Source of the DNA: a virus
DNA length: 45,607 nucleotides
Reading direction: 5' to 3' (one strand)
IMG/VR virus record: IMGVR_UViG_3300035180_000049
Span: 1 to 45,607 of that record
Within the stretch, counting starts at the first letter, position 1. Every line of letters begins with the position of its first letter. A program made the translations under genes and the position numbers. The notes under the pieces are model-generated. The model did no database searches and was not told the origin of the DNA. It saw nothing but the letters and a program-made list of their open reading frames with translations. This document shows positions 17,643 through 27,142 of the stretch, piece after piece.

Positions 17643-17690
17643 TAGGCGGATATTGTAAATAAAACTGCAGTATCCGCTTATTTATTATAA
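17643..17690 (+). terminator. Stem-loop terminator before the tail module
   Basis: The arms 17643-17655 and 17668-17680 pair over 13 bp (TAGGCGGATATTG with CAGTATCCGCTTA), including two G-T wobbles, around a 12-base loop. A T/A-rich stretch follows (TTTATTATAATAA). It separates the 255-aa gene from the tail operon. Confidence 0.65.
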
Positions 17691-17702
17691 TAAATATAAC
17701 AA

Positions 17703-18392
17703 ATGGCAGTAAGTGTAGATACAGTTTATAAGACAGTCTTATTAATACTTAATAAAGAACAAAGAGGGTATATGACACCTGATGAGTTTAATAAAATTGG
17801 TACTCAAGTGCAACTTGAAGTATACTTAAAATATTTTGAAGACTTAAATCAATTACTTAGGGTTCCTCAGGTTGATTTAGACTATGCTGATCGCATTGCT
17901 TTACTGGATGAGAAAATATCTTTATTCAAAAGGAATCAAACCGTAAATTATACCACAAATGGTTATACTTTACCAACCGATTTGCAAGAGTTAGGTAGTG
18001 TTATATATAACAATAATGAAATGCAAAGGGTTCAAAGAAATGATTTTTATAATCTATACAAATCTAATCTTACAAAACCATCTGAAACTTATCCAATATA
18101 TTTATATGAAAATAGTTTAGTTAAAGTATACCCAGAAACAATAAATTCTGGAGTTAGTGTTAACTATTTGAAATTTCCAACTCCCATAACTTGGGCGTTT
18201 ACCATAAACAGTAATTTAGGGAATTATATATACAATCCTACTCTATCTGTTGATTTTGAATTACATCAATCAGAACAGGTTGAACTAGTACTTAGAATAT
18301 TAGAGTATGCTGGTATTGTTATTAGGGATCCGCAGGTTATCCAAATAGCTGCACAAAAAGTACAACAGGATAATATGAATGAAAAACAATAA
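17703..18392 (+). CDS. Head-tail adaptor-like structural protein, 229 aa
   Basis: The protein opens with a helical segment (VDTVYKTVLLILNKEQRGY, TPDEFNKIGTQVQLEVYL), then a beta-rich middle (YTLPTDLQELGSVIY, SLVKVYPETINSGVSVNYL) and a C-terminal helix bundle (EQVELVLRILEYAGIVI, IQIAAQKVQQDNMNEKQ). This layout and its place between capsid and nozzle genes suit the ring adaptor beneath the portal. The helix bundle resembles podovirus adaptors that plug into the portal by their C-termini. Identity was judged by eye and position. Confidence 0.7.
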   Translation: MAVSVDTVYKTVLLILNKEQRGYMTPDEFNKIGTQVQLEVYLKYFEDLNQLLRVPQVDLDYADRIALLDEKISLFKRNQTVNYTTNGYTLPTDLQELGSVIYNNNEMQRVQRNDFYNLYKSNLTKPSETYPIYLYENSLVKVYPETINSGVSVNYLKFPTPITWAFTINSNLGNYIYNPTLSVDFELHQSEQVELVLRILEYAGIVIRDPQVIQIAAQKVQQDNMNEKQ

Positions 18393-18398
18393 TAGGAT

Positions 18399-19607
18399 AT
18401 GGCATTTATAAATAACGGATTAATTACAGAAACTAATAGACAATACTACGAAGGAGCACAGAGCATAACTTGCGATGGAGTATCTACCGTTTTTGCTTTT
18501 AGTGGTTTTGATACATCTTTAATATGGTACACTTCTAATATAGATGAGGATAATTATGAATTAAATAATTTTAAATTCTATATAAGTACAGATTCTGCTC
18601 AAACATTTTCAGAATATTCTAATGTAATTTCTGTTACAGGTAATGGTGCAATTACTGTAGGTGAAGTATTAGCCTCTGGCGTTATTGTTTTAGTACAGTT
18701 AAAAAGATTAGAGGGCGGTAAGTACGGAAATAAAAATGCTTATGGAACTGCTGTTGAAGAAAATTACGGAAGTTATGCTTATGTAAAACTTGATGACATT
18801 ATAAATAACTTTATCATTGCGTACACTGGAGTTGATAAATTAATACCTAGCGTTAAAAGAACTGATATTATATTTCATGCTAAACGTGGATTACAGGAAT
18901 TTAGTTATGATACATTAAAAAGTATAAAGTCTCAAGAATTAACAGTACCACCAAGTTTAAATGTGGTAATACCGCAAGACTACGTTAACTATGTTAAAAT
19001 ATCCCGCATAGACGCCAATGGTGTAAAGCATGTTATATTTCCAGGTATGTTAAATGGCACTCCTTATACAATGCCAGTACAAGACACAGAAGGTATCCCA
19101 ATACAAGATACTTTCGATGCTAATATAACCGGGACGTCTATTATAGAGGAAAGATGGAAAAATGCAAATATAGTTGAAAATCAAAAAAGAAATTCAGATT
19201 TAAACTTTATGAATGGCGATAACAATACATACAATTTCTTAGGTCAAAGGTTTGGTATGGATACCGCTAATGCTAATTTTAATGGTACATTTATTATCAA
19301 TGATAGAGAAGGTAAAATATCTTTCAGTAGCGAGTTAGTTGGATCAGTAATCTTATTAGAATATATATCTGATGGATTAGCTTATGATTTAGATACTAGA
19401 GTGCCTAAGATGGCAGAAGAAGCAATGTATGCTTATATAGTACATGCTATTGTTTCAACTAGATCAAAACAGCCTGAGTATATTGTACAAAGATTAAAAC
19501 AAGAAAAATTTGCTAAATTAAGAAATGCTAAGTTAAGATTATCAAATATTAAATTAGATGAATTTACAAAAGCATTACGAGGTCAATATAAATGGATTAA
19601 ACACTAG
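18399..19607 (+). CDS. Tail tubular A-like structural protein, 402 aa
   Basis: The gene begins six bases after the adaptor-like gene. After about 110 residues the sequence has a conserved-looking core: KLDDIINNFIIAYTG, KRTDIIFHAKRGLQEFSYDT, QELTVPPSLNVVIPQDYV and a C-terminal helix region ending GQYKWIKH. Residues about 18-100 (FAFSGFDTSLIWYTSN onward) are beta-rich and look like an added surface domain. The core layout recalls tail tubular proteins that join the portal adaptor to the nozzle. I am confident it is structural, less so of its exact place in the tail. Confidence 0.7.
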   Translation: MAFINNGLITETNRQYYEGAQSITCDGVSTVFAFSGFDTSLIWYTSNIDEDNYELNNFKFYISTDSAQTFSEYSNVISVTGNGAITVGEVLASGVIVLVQLKRLEGGKYGNKNAYGTAVEENYGSYAYVKLDDIINNFIIAYTGVDKLIPSVKRTDIIFHAKRGLQEFSYDTLKSIKSQELTVPPSLNVVIPQDYVNYVKISRIDANGVKHVIFPGMLNGTPYTMPVQDTEGIPIQDTFDANITGTSIIEERWKNANIVENQKRNSDLNFMNGDNNTYNFLGQRFGMDTANANFNGTFIINDREGKISFSSELVGSVILLEYISDGLAYDLDTRVPKMAEEAMYAYIVHAIVSTRSKQPEYIVQRLKQEKFAKLRNAKLRLSNIKLDEFTKALRGQYKWIKH

Positions 19608-19611
19608 ATAG

Positions 19612-22600
19612 ATGGCAGAAGTTAAAAATAGTTTTACATCGTCTAAAATGAATCAAGACTTAGACGATAGATTAGTACCGTCTAATGAATATAGAGAAGG
19701 TCGTAATATATCTATAATAAGTTCTGATAGTAGTAATACAGGGGCAATAGAAAATATATTAGGTAATATAAAAATAAGTGATTTAAGCACGGGGTTCTCT
19801 AATGCTGAAACTATAGGTTATACATTTGACCAGACTACAAATAAATTATATTTGATGTTGACTAACTATACGGACACTTCTCCAAATCAGTTAGACATAC
19901 AGTTATGTGATGTTGCAACTATAGCTAACCAATTAAATGCAAAGATAGTACAGGTTGACTTAAACAATACAACCACAACAAATTATATAATATTAGCGCA
20001 AGGATACTTCCTTAATTTTTCTACAACACACCCTATAACTGGAATTAATATAATTGAAAATTTATTATTTTGGACTGACAATAGAAATCAACCAAGAAAA
20101 ATAAATATAGATTCTGCAATAAGTGGGGCAACTAGTGGAATACCTTATTATATAAATGAAGATCAAATATCAGTTGCTAAGTATGCACCTATTGATGTTA
20201 TACAATTTTTAGACGAATATGGTAATAGCTCCATGAAAGATGTTGTTAGTCAATATCTGCCAGATGGAACTACTGCAAACCCGTACTATAATCCAAACTA
20301 TACCGTAGATCCCGCATATATAAAAGGTAAGTTTATAAGATTTAGTTATAGATTTAGGTTTGATGACGGAGAATATTCTATATTAGCTCCATTCTCACAA
20401 ATAGCATTTATACCAGAACAAGACGGGTCATTTATCACAAGTAGCGGAAATTCTGATGAAGATAATGCATATCGTAGTTCTATAGTTTCATTTATGAAAA
20501 ATAAAGTAAATGAGATAGGATTAATGATACCATTACCTTCGACCGGTAGCAATCTATTTACATTATTTAAAATAACTGAAATAGATATTTTATATAAGGA
20601 ATCTGACAGTATAACCGTGCAGGTTTTAGATACAGTATTGCCGGGAGCTACTGATTCAACTGGGTTTAGATATGTTCCTAATGAATTAGCAAAAGTTGCA
20701 GCTTTCGGTACCGGCTGGACTATCAAGATACCAACTACAGGAACATTAAACAATGGTGGATATAGTCATTCATCTGGCAGTGGGGTTTCTACTTTAACAA
20801 CAACAGTTGCAACTACTGGGGACTGGGCAATGGGAAGTCTTATCGTTGAGGCTGGTAGTATTGCAATACCATATATAAATATTGGGGATGTTGTTTCAGG
20901 CACAGGAATTGCGGTTGGTGCTGTTGTAGTATCTATAGATGAAGGTAACCTTATAACTCTTAGCTTACCTAATACAGCTAGTGGCTCAACAACTGACGTT
21001 TTTTTTAATACTCCGGTTAGTATTAATACTGTATATCAAGTAAGTTGGACTATATCAAATCGTACTACAGGTACAGTTTCAATCACGTATGGTGGAACAA
21101 GTGTAGTTGCAGGTACGTCTACAAGTGGGAGAGCTGTTATAACAACCACAAACGCGAATGGAATAATTATTACCCCAACGAGTGTTTTTAATGGCACGAT
21201 AATAATTTCTATTATAGAAAAAAATAATTATATATTAAACAATAATAGTTTTTTTAATTACACATATCAATCTAGAAAACCAAAAACAACATTAAATCCA
21301 GATCAAATAACCAGGGTATATGACAAGGTGCCAGTTAGGGCATTGGCTCAAGAGAGTTCTGGTGGTAGAGTAATATACGGGAATTACATAGATAAGCATA
21401 CACCACCTTTAACTTTAGATTATAATATTAGATTATCCGCTAAAGAAACAAATACAACAACTGAATATCCATTACATACTGTTAAGCAAAATAGAAACTA
21501 TCAAGTTGGTATAATTTTATCAGACAGATATGGTAGACAATCAGACGTAATACTATCCACTGTAAATGATGGTAGTATATCCGGTATATTGCCTTTTAAT
21601 AATAGTTCTACTTTTTATGCTCCATATTTAGCAGATGGAACAGACGTGCTTGCTTTCTTTGGTAATTCTATAAAAATATTATTTAATAGTGTAATAAAAA
21701 GTGAAAGATCACCATTAAACACTTTAGGTATACCTGCTACTGGGGAACCTGGTTTATATGACGGCGGAGGCAAGTTAGATAGTCTAATTATTGTTTCTAG
21801 CCTTTTAGAAGAATGGGTGGCAGGAGCTGGTCAGTTTTTTAATCAGTTTGTATATGATAGTTCTGGTACTGATACTGGGATTAGGGTTACCACATTAGTA
21901 ACTTATAACGCAGCTTTTGATGAATATTCTTTAGGGTCTATTACAATCACAAATACAAATAATGTTGTATTACCAGAAGACACTTTATTGTATCTTGCTC
22001 CAGCTTATATAGGGGCAGCCTTAGAAGTTGGACCACTTACGCCTGCTTCAAATCCTTTAGGTTGGTATTCTTATAAAGTTGTAGTTAAACAAACAGAACA
22101 AGAATATTACAATGTATATTTACCTGGAATACTTAACGCATATCCAGAAGAGGGAACAGCTACTTTTCCAACAGGTGAAACAGATAAGACAAGCCACACT
22201 GTACTATTTAGTGACAATATAAACAAAGTTCCAAGGGATCTTAGTGAGGTTGGCCCAGATCAAAAGCAATATAGAAGTTCAGTAAGATTATTTGGTAGAG
22301 TGCAAAATACATATATAAGTTCTGTAACTAATAATGCACAATTTTTTCCAACATCAATTGGAGGATTCAGTATATCAACATTAGGTAATGCAAACGATCT
22401 GGGTATGACTAGTACTGCATTAACCGCCCTTGGTGAAGGTAATTTATATCAGTTTAGTACAAACCCTATAGTAGGTAGAATATCTACAAACGGACAAGCA
22501 TTTGGCGTTATATCTGCTAATATGGTTCCTTACTTAGCGATTGCTGAAACAGACCCAGTAACATCTAGTTTAGATATATATTGGGAAACATCGACTACTG

Positions 22601-23388
22601 GTTTAATATCAGATCTTAACACGGCAATATCAGAAAGTAATCCTGGGGCAGTTGGATTTGTCAATGTAAATTACAAGCAATTTGAAAACCAAAACCCTAA
22701 TCTAACAGGAACGGCTACTGGAGCTGTGGACTCTAAATGGGTTACAAATTGGTTTTATCCAGTTAATTATACAGGGGCAGTGCTTACGGATACAACAATA
22801 ACAGATTTTGAAGTAGTTAATGGCAATAGGACTAGTGTATTGTCATCTTTTGGATATGAAAGAGAATTACAAGAAGGTATATATAAGTATAGGATTAAAA
22901 TAATAAATGTACAAGGGTTTAATTATAACTCTAATGTTAATAGTAACTTATTTATATTCACATTAAGTGTAAAAGATAGTGCTGGCATTATTAACCAATT
23001 ACAGATTAATGGCAATTTAGGCAATATAGTTCCGCAAGTAAATACCTATGTGCTAAATCCTATATATACTGGAACAACAACAATTACAAGTTCTGCAACC
23101 GGAGAAAATGGATCATGGTATTCTGGTACAAAAACTTTAGGTTTAAAATGGAGTTTTGAAGATGGTACACTTACAAAGAATTTCTCATCTGGATCAACAT
23201 TATTCACATTAAACATAAACTCAACAACTGGTATATTAACAAAACCGTCCGGTAACTCTAGAACATTAGAATCATTTAATATATTATTAACAGACTCAGG
23301 CGGATTAAACGTGTTATATCCATTAACATTAGACTTTAGGCCAGGAGAATTTGATCCAACAGAATTTAACTTAGACTTTAACCTTTAA
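19612..23388 (+). CDS. Nozzle / tail tubular B-like protein, 1258 aa
   Basis: The start NQDLDDRLVPSNEYREGRN followed by TGAIENILGN, repeated beta-strands and LLFWTDNRNQPRKIN is typical of podovirus nozzle proteins with a beta-propeller, the T7 gp12 / P22 gp10 role. Residues about 380-550 form a Thr/Gly/Ser-rich beta insertion that breaks the propeller and may be an Ig-like surface domain; the propeller pattern resumes at PDQITRVYDKVPVRALAQE. The last 300 residues are further Ig-like sheets. At 1258 aa it is much larger than T7 gp12 (about 794 aa). It should close the tail and gate DNA exit. Confidence 0.78.
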   Translation: MAEVKNSFTSSKMNQDLDDRLVPSNEYREGRNISIISSDSSNTGAIENILGNIKISDLSTGFSNAETIGYTFDQTTNKLYLMLTNYTDTSPNQLDIQLCDVATIANQLNAKIVQVDLNNTTTTNYIILAQGYFLNFSTTHPITGINIIENLLFWTDNRNQPRKINIDSAISGATSGIPYYINEDQISVAKYAPIDVIQFLDEYGNSSMKDVVSQYLPDGTTANPYYNPNYTVDPAYIKGKFIRFSYRFRFDDGEYSILAPFSQIAFIPEQDGSFITSSGNSDEDNAYRSSIVSFMKNKVNEIGLMIPLPSTGSNLFTLFKITEIDILYKESDSITVQVLDTVLPGATDSTGFRYVPNELAKVAAFGTGWTIKIPTTGTLNNGGYSHSSGSGVSTLTTTVATTGDWAMGSLIVEAGSIAIPYINIGDVVSGTGIAVGAVVVSIDEGNLITLSLPNTASGSTTDVFFNTPVSINTVYQVSWTISNRTTGTVSITYGGTSVVAGTSTSGRAVITTTNANGIIITPTSVFNGTIIISIIEKNNYILNNNSFFNYTYQSRKPKTTLNPDQITRVYDKVPVRALAQESSGGRVIYGNYIDKHTPPLTLDYNIRLSAKETNTTTEYPLHTVKQNRNYQVGIILSDRYGRQSDVILSTVNDGSISGILPFNNSSTFYAPYLADGTDVLAFFGNSIKILFNSVIKSERSPLNTLGIPATGEPGLYDGGGKLDSLIIVSSLLEEWVAGAGQFFNQFVYDSSGTDTGIRVTTLVTYNAAFDEYSLGSITITNTNNVVLPEDTLLYLAPAYIGAALEVGPLTPASNPLGWYSYKVVVKQTEQEYYNVYLPGILNAYPEEGTATFPTGETDKTSHTVLFSDNINKVPRDLSEVGPDQKQYRSSVRLFGRVQNTYISSVTNNAQFFPTSIGGFSISTLGNANDLGMTSTALTALGEGNLYQFSTNPIVGRISTNGQAFGVISANMVPYLAIAETDPVTSSLDIYWETSTTGLISDLNTAISESNPGAVGFVNVNYKQFENQNPNLTGTATGAVDSKWVTNWFYPVNYTGAVLTDTTITDFEVVNGNRTSVLSSFGYERELQEGIYKYRIKIINVQGFNYNSNVNSNLFIFTLSVKDSAGIINQLQINGNLGNIVPQVNTYVLNPIYTGTTTITSSATGENGSWYSGTKTLGLKWSFEDGTLTKNFSSGSTLFTLNINSTTGILTKPSGNSRTLESFNILLTDSGGLNVLYPLTLDFRPGEFDPTEFNLDFNL

Positions 23389-23398
23389 TAAAACAAGC

Positions 23399-24418
23399 AT
23401 GTCATTACCAGTAAATAAAAAAACATTAGATACAACAATTGATACTAATATCAAGGCAAACAATCCTCCAAATCAATCTATTACCGCGGAGGTATTGCAT
23501 GACACATTAATACCAATAGTAAATAGCACATTTGGGTTAAAAACTATATGGTGCGGTATTCTTCGTACTTTTGATAATTACACCTCAACTGCCAACAAGC
23601 ATAGTTTTAAAGTTGTAGAAGATTATTATGATCCAAATTATTTTCCTTCATTAAGTCCAACAACATTAACGAGTGCGGGAGGTGTTGCTGATTATCAACA
23701 AGTTGGTTGCAGATATAAACTTTTAACAGTCGGGTCGACTATTACGCCAGGAACATATTTGAATTGTGGTACTACAATTACAACTGCAGGTACAACTCAA
23801 ACTGAGGATTTAACAAGGAGCGGAACAGTATGGCGCCCTGCTTCAGGTTTAACATTTGATATATTGGTAGGCTCTGGGGGCACCGTAACAGGTATTGTTG
23901 TAAATAATTCAGGTAGTGGTTATTCTTGGTGTGGGAATGCTCAAGGAGTAACCATAACTCCTCAGGTTATTACTATAAATAGTGGTATTTCATCAGCAAC
24001 ACCAATTACTATTGAAATAGATTTGTCTAGAGTTATAAGTGGGGCATTTAGTAATACCTATAATGGAGAAATTTCTTTACCATATAATTTTAGTGCTTCA
24101 GCTTTAGCATTAGTGCATAATTTTTATATAGATAACGCCTCTTCCTTAGGAGTTAATGCTCCCGGTATCTGTATATCAGAAAATGATTCTCCATTAGCAA
24201 ACCCTGATAATACTGGTACCCCGTATTCATTAAATCTTCAACATGAAGCCGGGGCAAATCAATACAAAACATATTTAAAAAGTTTAATTGGAGTTAATAG
24301 AACGGTAAATGGATATTATGGGGTAGTACCTTATTTTAATTTTTCCGCGGGCGACATAAAAGCGATATATAATAAATACGTAGAATTAAAAGTACCTATA
24401 ATCAACACAACTATATAA
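23399..24418 (+). CDS. Tail fibre-like protein, 339 aa
   Basis: A short helical N-terminus (SITAEVLHDTLIPIVNSTFG) could attach to the tail. The rest is rich in Gly, Thr, Ser and Asn with a repetitive beta pattern (SGGTVTGIVVNNSGSGYSW) and a C-terminal globular end. This profile fits a minor tail fibre or appendage. It lies between the two nozzle-type genes, with 10-base gaps on both sides. No adhesin family is recognised. Confidence 0.65.
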   Translation: MSLPVNKKTLDTTIDTNIKANNPPNQSITAEVLHDTLIPIVNSTFGLKTIWCGILRTFDNYTSTANKHSFKVVEDYYDPNYFPSLSPTTLTSAGGVADYQQVGCRYKLLTVGSTITPGTYLNCGTTITTAGTTQTEDLTRSGTVWRPASGLTFDILVGSGGTVTGIVVNNSGSGYSWCGNAQGVTITPQVITINSGISSATPITIEIDLSRVISGAFSNTYNGEISLPYNFSASALALVHNFYIDNASSLGVNAPGICISENDSPLANPDNTGTPYSLNLQHEAGANQYKTYLKSLIGVNRTVNGYYGVVPYFNFSAGDIKAIYNKYVELKVPIINTTI

Positions 24419-24427
24419 ATATAATAC

Positions 24428-25771
24428 ATGGCTGCAATAATAGAAGTAAAGTATTTCAATTCATTTATATTAGCCAAAACGGTTAATGGATCAAGTGTCC
24501 CTGTTTGGCGTAAAACATCAGGGTTAAGTGATAATCCCGATAAAAATTGGTGTATTGAAGAGTCTAGGATTACAGGAGGATATAATAATACTTCTGTTGA
24601 TTTTGGGGTTAAAGCATACTTAGTAAGTGATAAAGTAAATGCTTCTATTAGAGGTAACTCTATGATTTATTCAGGAGTATTCAATTCTAGAACAGGAGTT
24701 AATAATACAAACCAATTTTCTGTTGGTGAAGATATATCTAGAAGTGTAGATCCTAGTAATGGATCAATACAAAAACTACACGCTGAAGATACGAATTTAA
24801 CTATATTACAAGAAAGCAAAGTTAGCAGAGCTCTTATAGACAAAGACGCAATCTATTCCGCTGAAGGTATGCCAATGACTACATCTGGATCTCAAGTAAT
24901 AGGCCAAATACAAGCTTATTCTGGAGAATGGGGCATTAGTAAGGATCCAACTAGTTTTGCTGTTTATGGGTATCAGAAATACTTTACAGACCGTAATAAC
25001 AATGCAGTTTTAAGATTATCCGCAGATGGTATAACTGAGATATCTAAATATGGTATGGAATACTTCTTTACAAGTGCTCTATCTACATTGGGGGTTGGTA
25101 AAATAGTTGGGGGGTATGATATTGTAACTAAAAGTTATGTATTATCATTACAACCAACAAATTCAAATTATAATACATTAGCCTTTGATGAGGCTGTTAA
25201 TGGTTGGACAAGTTTCTATGACTACAAACCATCGTCTATATTCAGTGTAAACTCAAGTTATTATACCACAACTGGATCTCAAGTATATAAACATAATCAG
25301 GAAAATATAACAAATACTAATAGAGGTAAATTCTATGGTATACAATATCCTGCTAGTGTAAATTTAATTTTGAACCCAAATCCTTCTTTATCAAAAGTAT
25401 TCAAAACTATAAACTATGAAGGCAGCAACGGTTGGACTGCGTCAAGTGTGCAAACGCCGTATGACAAAGCTTCTAGTATTAAAAGTTACTTAGAAGGGGC
25501 TTATGATTCAGCTACGCCTCAGAACGAAGGTGTAAACGCAATAGTTCAACCAGTGTATCATGCTGGTTTTAATCGTAAAGAAGGTAAATTCTTCGCGAAT
25601 ATTATTAATAATAGCTTTGCTACAGAAGGGGAAATAATTTATGGTAATTCAATGTCCGGTATTAAAGGTTTCTTTAGCACAGTAACTTTGCAAACAGATA
25701 GCGCAACTGATGTTGGCGGTTTTAAAGAACTATATGCAGTATCATCAGAATATATAGAATCATCATATTAA
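24428..25771 (+). CDS. Second nozzle/propeller-type tail protein, 447 aa
   Basis: The protein is beta-rich with propeller-like blades. Motifs include LHAEDTNLTILQESKVSRAL, GQIQAYSGEWGISKDPTSFA, YGYQKYFTDRNNNAVLRLS and DGITEISKYGMEYFF, which I associate with the distal part of large podovirus and crAss-like nozzle ('muzzle') proteins. Here it is a separate gene, split from the 1258-aa nozzle-like protein by a fibre-like gene. A tail-tip component is likely. The split is discussed as a finding. Confidence 0.68.
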   Translation: MAAIIEVKYFNSFILAKTVNGSSVPVWRKTSGLSDNPDKNWCIEESRITGGYNNTSVDFGVKAYLVSDKVNASIRGNSMIYSGVFNSRTGVNNTNQFSVGEDISRSVDPSNGSIQKLHAEDTNLTILQESKVSRALIDKDAIYSAEGMPMTTSGSQVIGQIQAYSGEWGISKDPTSFAVYGYQKYFTDRNNNAVLRLSADGITEISKYGMEYFFTSALSTLGVGKIVGGYDIVTKSYVLSLQPTNSNYNTLAFDEAVNGWTSFYDYKPSSIFSVNSSYYTTTGSQVYKHNQENITNTNRGKFYGIQYPASVNLILNPNPSLSKVFKTINYEGSNGWTASSVQTPYDKASSIKSYLEGAYDSATPQNEGVNAIVQPVYHAGFNRKEGKFFANIINNSFATEGEIIYGNSMSGIKGFFSTVTLQTDSATDVGGFKELYAVSSEYIESSY

Positions 25772-25791
25772 ATTAAATTAAATTAAATTAA
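25767..25791 (+). repeat. ATTAA x5 tandem repeat before the cupin-like gene
   Basis: Five perfect copies of ATTAA run right up to the start codon at 25792. The repeat extends the same AATTAAATTAAAT core seen before groEL and the gene at 8043. It may tune translation of the cupin-like gene, and copy number could vary by slippage. Confidence 0.7.
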
Positions 25792-26241
25792 ATGACTAAT
25801 GCTTTAATCACAAAAGAATTTATAGACAAAGTAGAGACTCTGCAAGAAGCAATGTTAAATTCTAATTCTGAATTAATAGCAAAAGGTAATACAGATATGT
25901 TCCCATTAAAACACACTTTCGCAGAAGGGATTTATGTAAGAGAGATGCTCATACAAGAAGGGGGATTGATAATAGGTAGGGTGCATAAGAATGATCATAT
26001 ATGGTTTTTACTATCTGGTGATTTAGAAATTGCTACAGAGAGTGGACCTGAATTATTTATAGGCCCTTGTTATATAAAAGCAAAAGCCGGGGCAAAAAGA
26101 ATACTACACGCAATAACAGACTCAATATTTGTTAATGTATATCCTAACCCAACCAATAATACAAACATAGAAGAACTTGAAGATAATTTAACTTGTATCT
26201 ACTATAGTACTTATGAAAAATATAAACTTTTAAATAAATAA
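25792..26241 (+). CDS. Cupin-like protein, 149 aa
   Basis: The central part reads as a single small beta-barrel: YVREMLIQEGGLIIGRVHKN, DHIWFLLSGDLEIATESG, GPCYIKAKAGAKRILHAI and DSIFVNVYPNP. This follows the cupin order of motif 1 (G, H, H, E-type positions) and motif 2 (PG...H...N). His in VHKNDHIW and in RILHAI are possible metal ligands. It lies in the virion module, one base from the next gene, so a structural or virion-associated enzymatic role is conceivable. No substrate can be named. Confidence 0.7.
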   Translation: MTNALITKEFIDKVETLQEAMLNSNSELIAKGNTDMFPLKHTFAEGIYVREMLIQEGGLIIGRVHKNDHIWFLLSGDLEIATESGPELFIGPCYIKAKAGAKRILHAITDSIFVNVYPNPTNNTNIEELEDNLTCIYYSTYEKYKLLNK

Positions 26242-26243
26242 TA

Positions 26244-27128
26244 ATGGTATTTTTAATACAAAATTTAGTTCATACTTTAACCGTTCATTTGCCTATGCAA
26301 GAAGCTACAATGGTTGTTGCTGGCATTATTGGCGGAGCAGCGTCTGTTGTTACCGGAATATTCGGGATGAGTTCGGCTGCTAAAGCTAGGAGAAACGCAG
26401 CAAGAGAAGCATCAAAAAGAAATGCTGAATTGACTGCTTTAGAAAACAATAGACAAGCAATTATTAACCCTTATGCTGGAGTTAAAGACTTAAGCGGTCT
26501 TGCAAAAGATTTGTCAGGTATGATAAGTAATTCGTATGCTAATTTAGGTGTTGCAACACAAGCCGCAAGATTTCAAGCGGAGCAAACTGATATATCATTA
26601 GCATCGACATTAGATACATTAAAAGAAACAGGAGCAAGTGCAGGTGGGGCAACTGCATTAGCACAGGCAGCGTTACAATCTAAACAAGGTGTCTCAGCTA
26701 GTATAGAACAACAAGAGGCTGCTAATGAAAAATTAAGAGCTCAAGGCGAACAGCAATTACAACAAATTCAAATGTCTGAGGCTGGCAGAATACAAGGTAT
26801 TCAAATGTCGGAAGCTGGTAGAATGCAAGAAGCAGAAGTTGCTGGTCAACAATTTGTTTATGGACAAAAAGAAGCTAGAGAAATGCAAAAAATGGATAGA
26901 ACTGCTGGCCAATTAAGTGGAGCGCAAGCAAGAGAAGCACAAGCAAGAGCAGATCAAACAGGCGCATTAACAGGTATGATTGGAGGCATAACATCTACAA
27001 TAGGATCATTAGCTAGCTCTGGAGCATTTGCAAAAACACCAGCAGCGCCGGGTGCGGCACCAACTAATCCACTACCTGGAGTACAACAAAGCTATGGTTT
27101 TGGGGGTACTAATTACGGTTCAAATTAA
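26244..27128 (+). CDS. Putative internal virion / DNA-ejection protein, 294 aa
   Basis: A hydrophobic Gly/Ala segment near the N-terminus (MVVAGIIGGAASVVTGIFGM) is followed by a long Ala/Gln-rich helical region with a short tandem repeat (IQMSEAGRIQG, IQMSEAGRMQE) and a Gly/Pro-rich tail. One membrane-active segment plus long helices is typical of small ejection proteins such as T7 gp14. In-frame ATGs at 26295 and 26310 could be the real start, removing an odd 17-22 residue extension; the first ATG, two bases after the previous stop, is kept here. Confidence 0.68.
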   Translation: MVFLIQNLVHTLTVHLPMQEATMVVAGIIGGAASVVTGIFGMSSAAKARRNAAREASKRNAELTALENNRQAIINPYAGVKDLSGLAKDLSGMISNSYANLGVATQAARFQAEQTDISLASTLDTLKETGASAGGATALAQAALQSKQGVSASIEQQEAANEKLRAQGEQQLQQIQMSEAGRIQGIQMSEAGRMQEAEVAGQQFVYGQKEAREMQKMDRTAGQLSGAQAREAQARADQTGALTGMIGGITSTIGSLASSGAFAKTPAAPGAAPTNPLPGVQQSYGFGGTNYGSN

Positions 27129-27142
27129 TTTAAAAAAAATAA

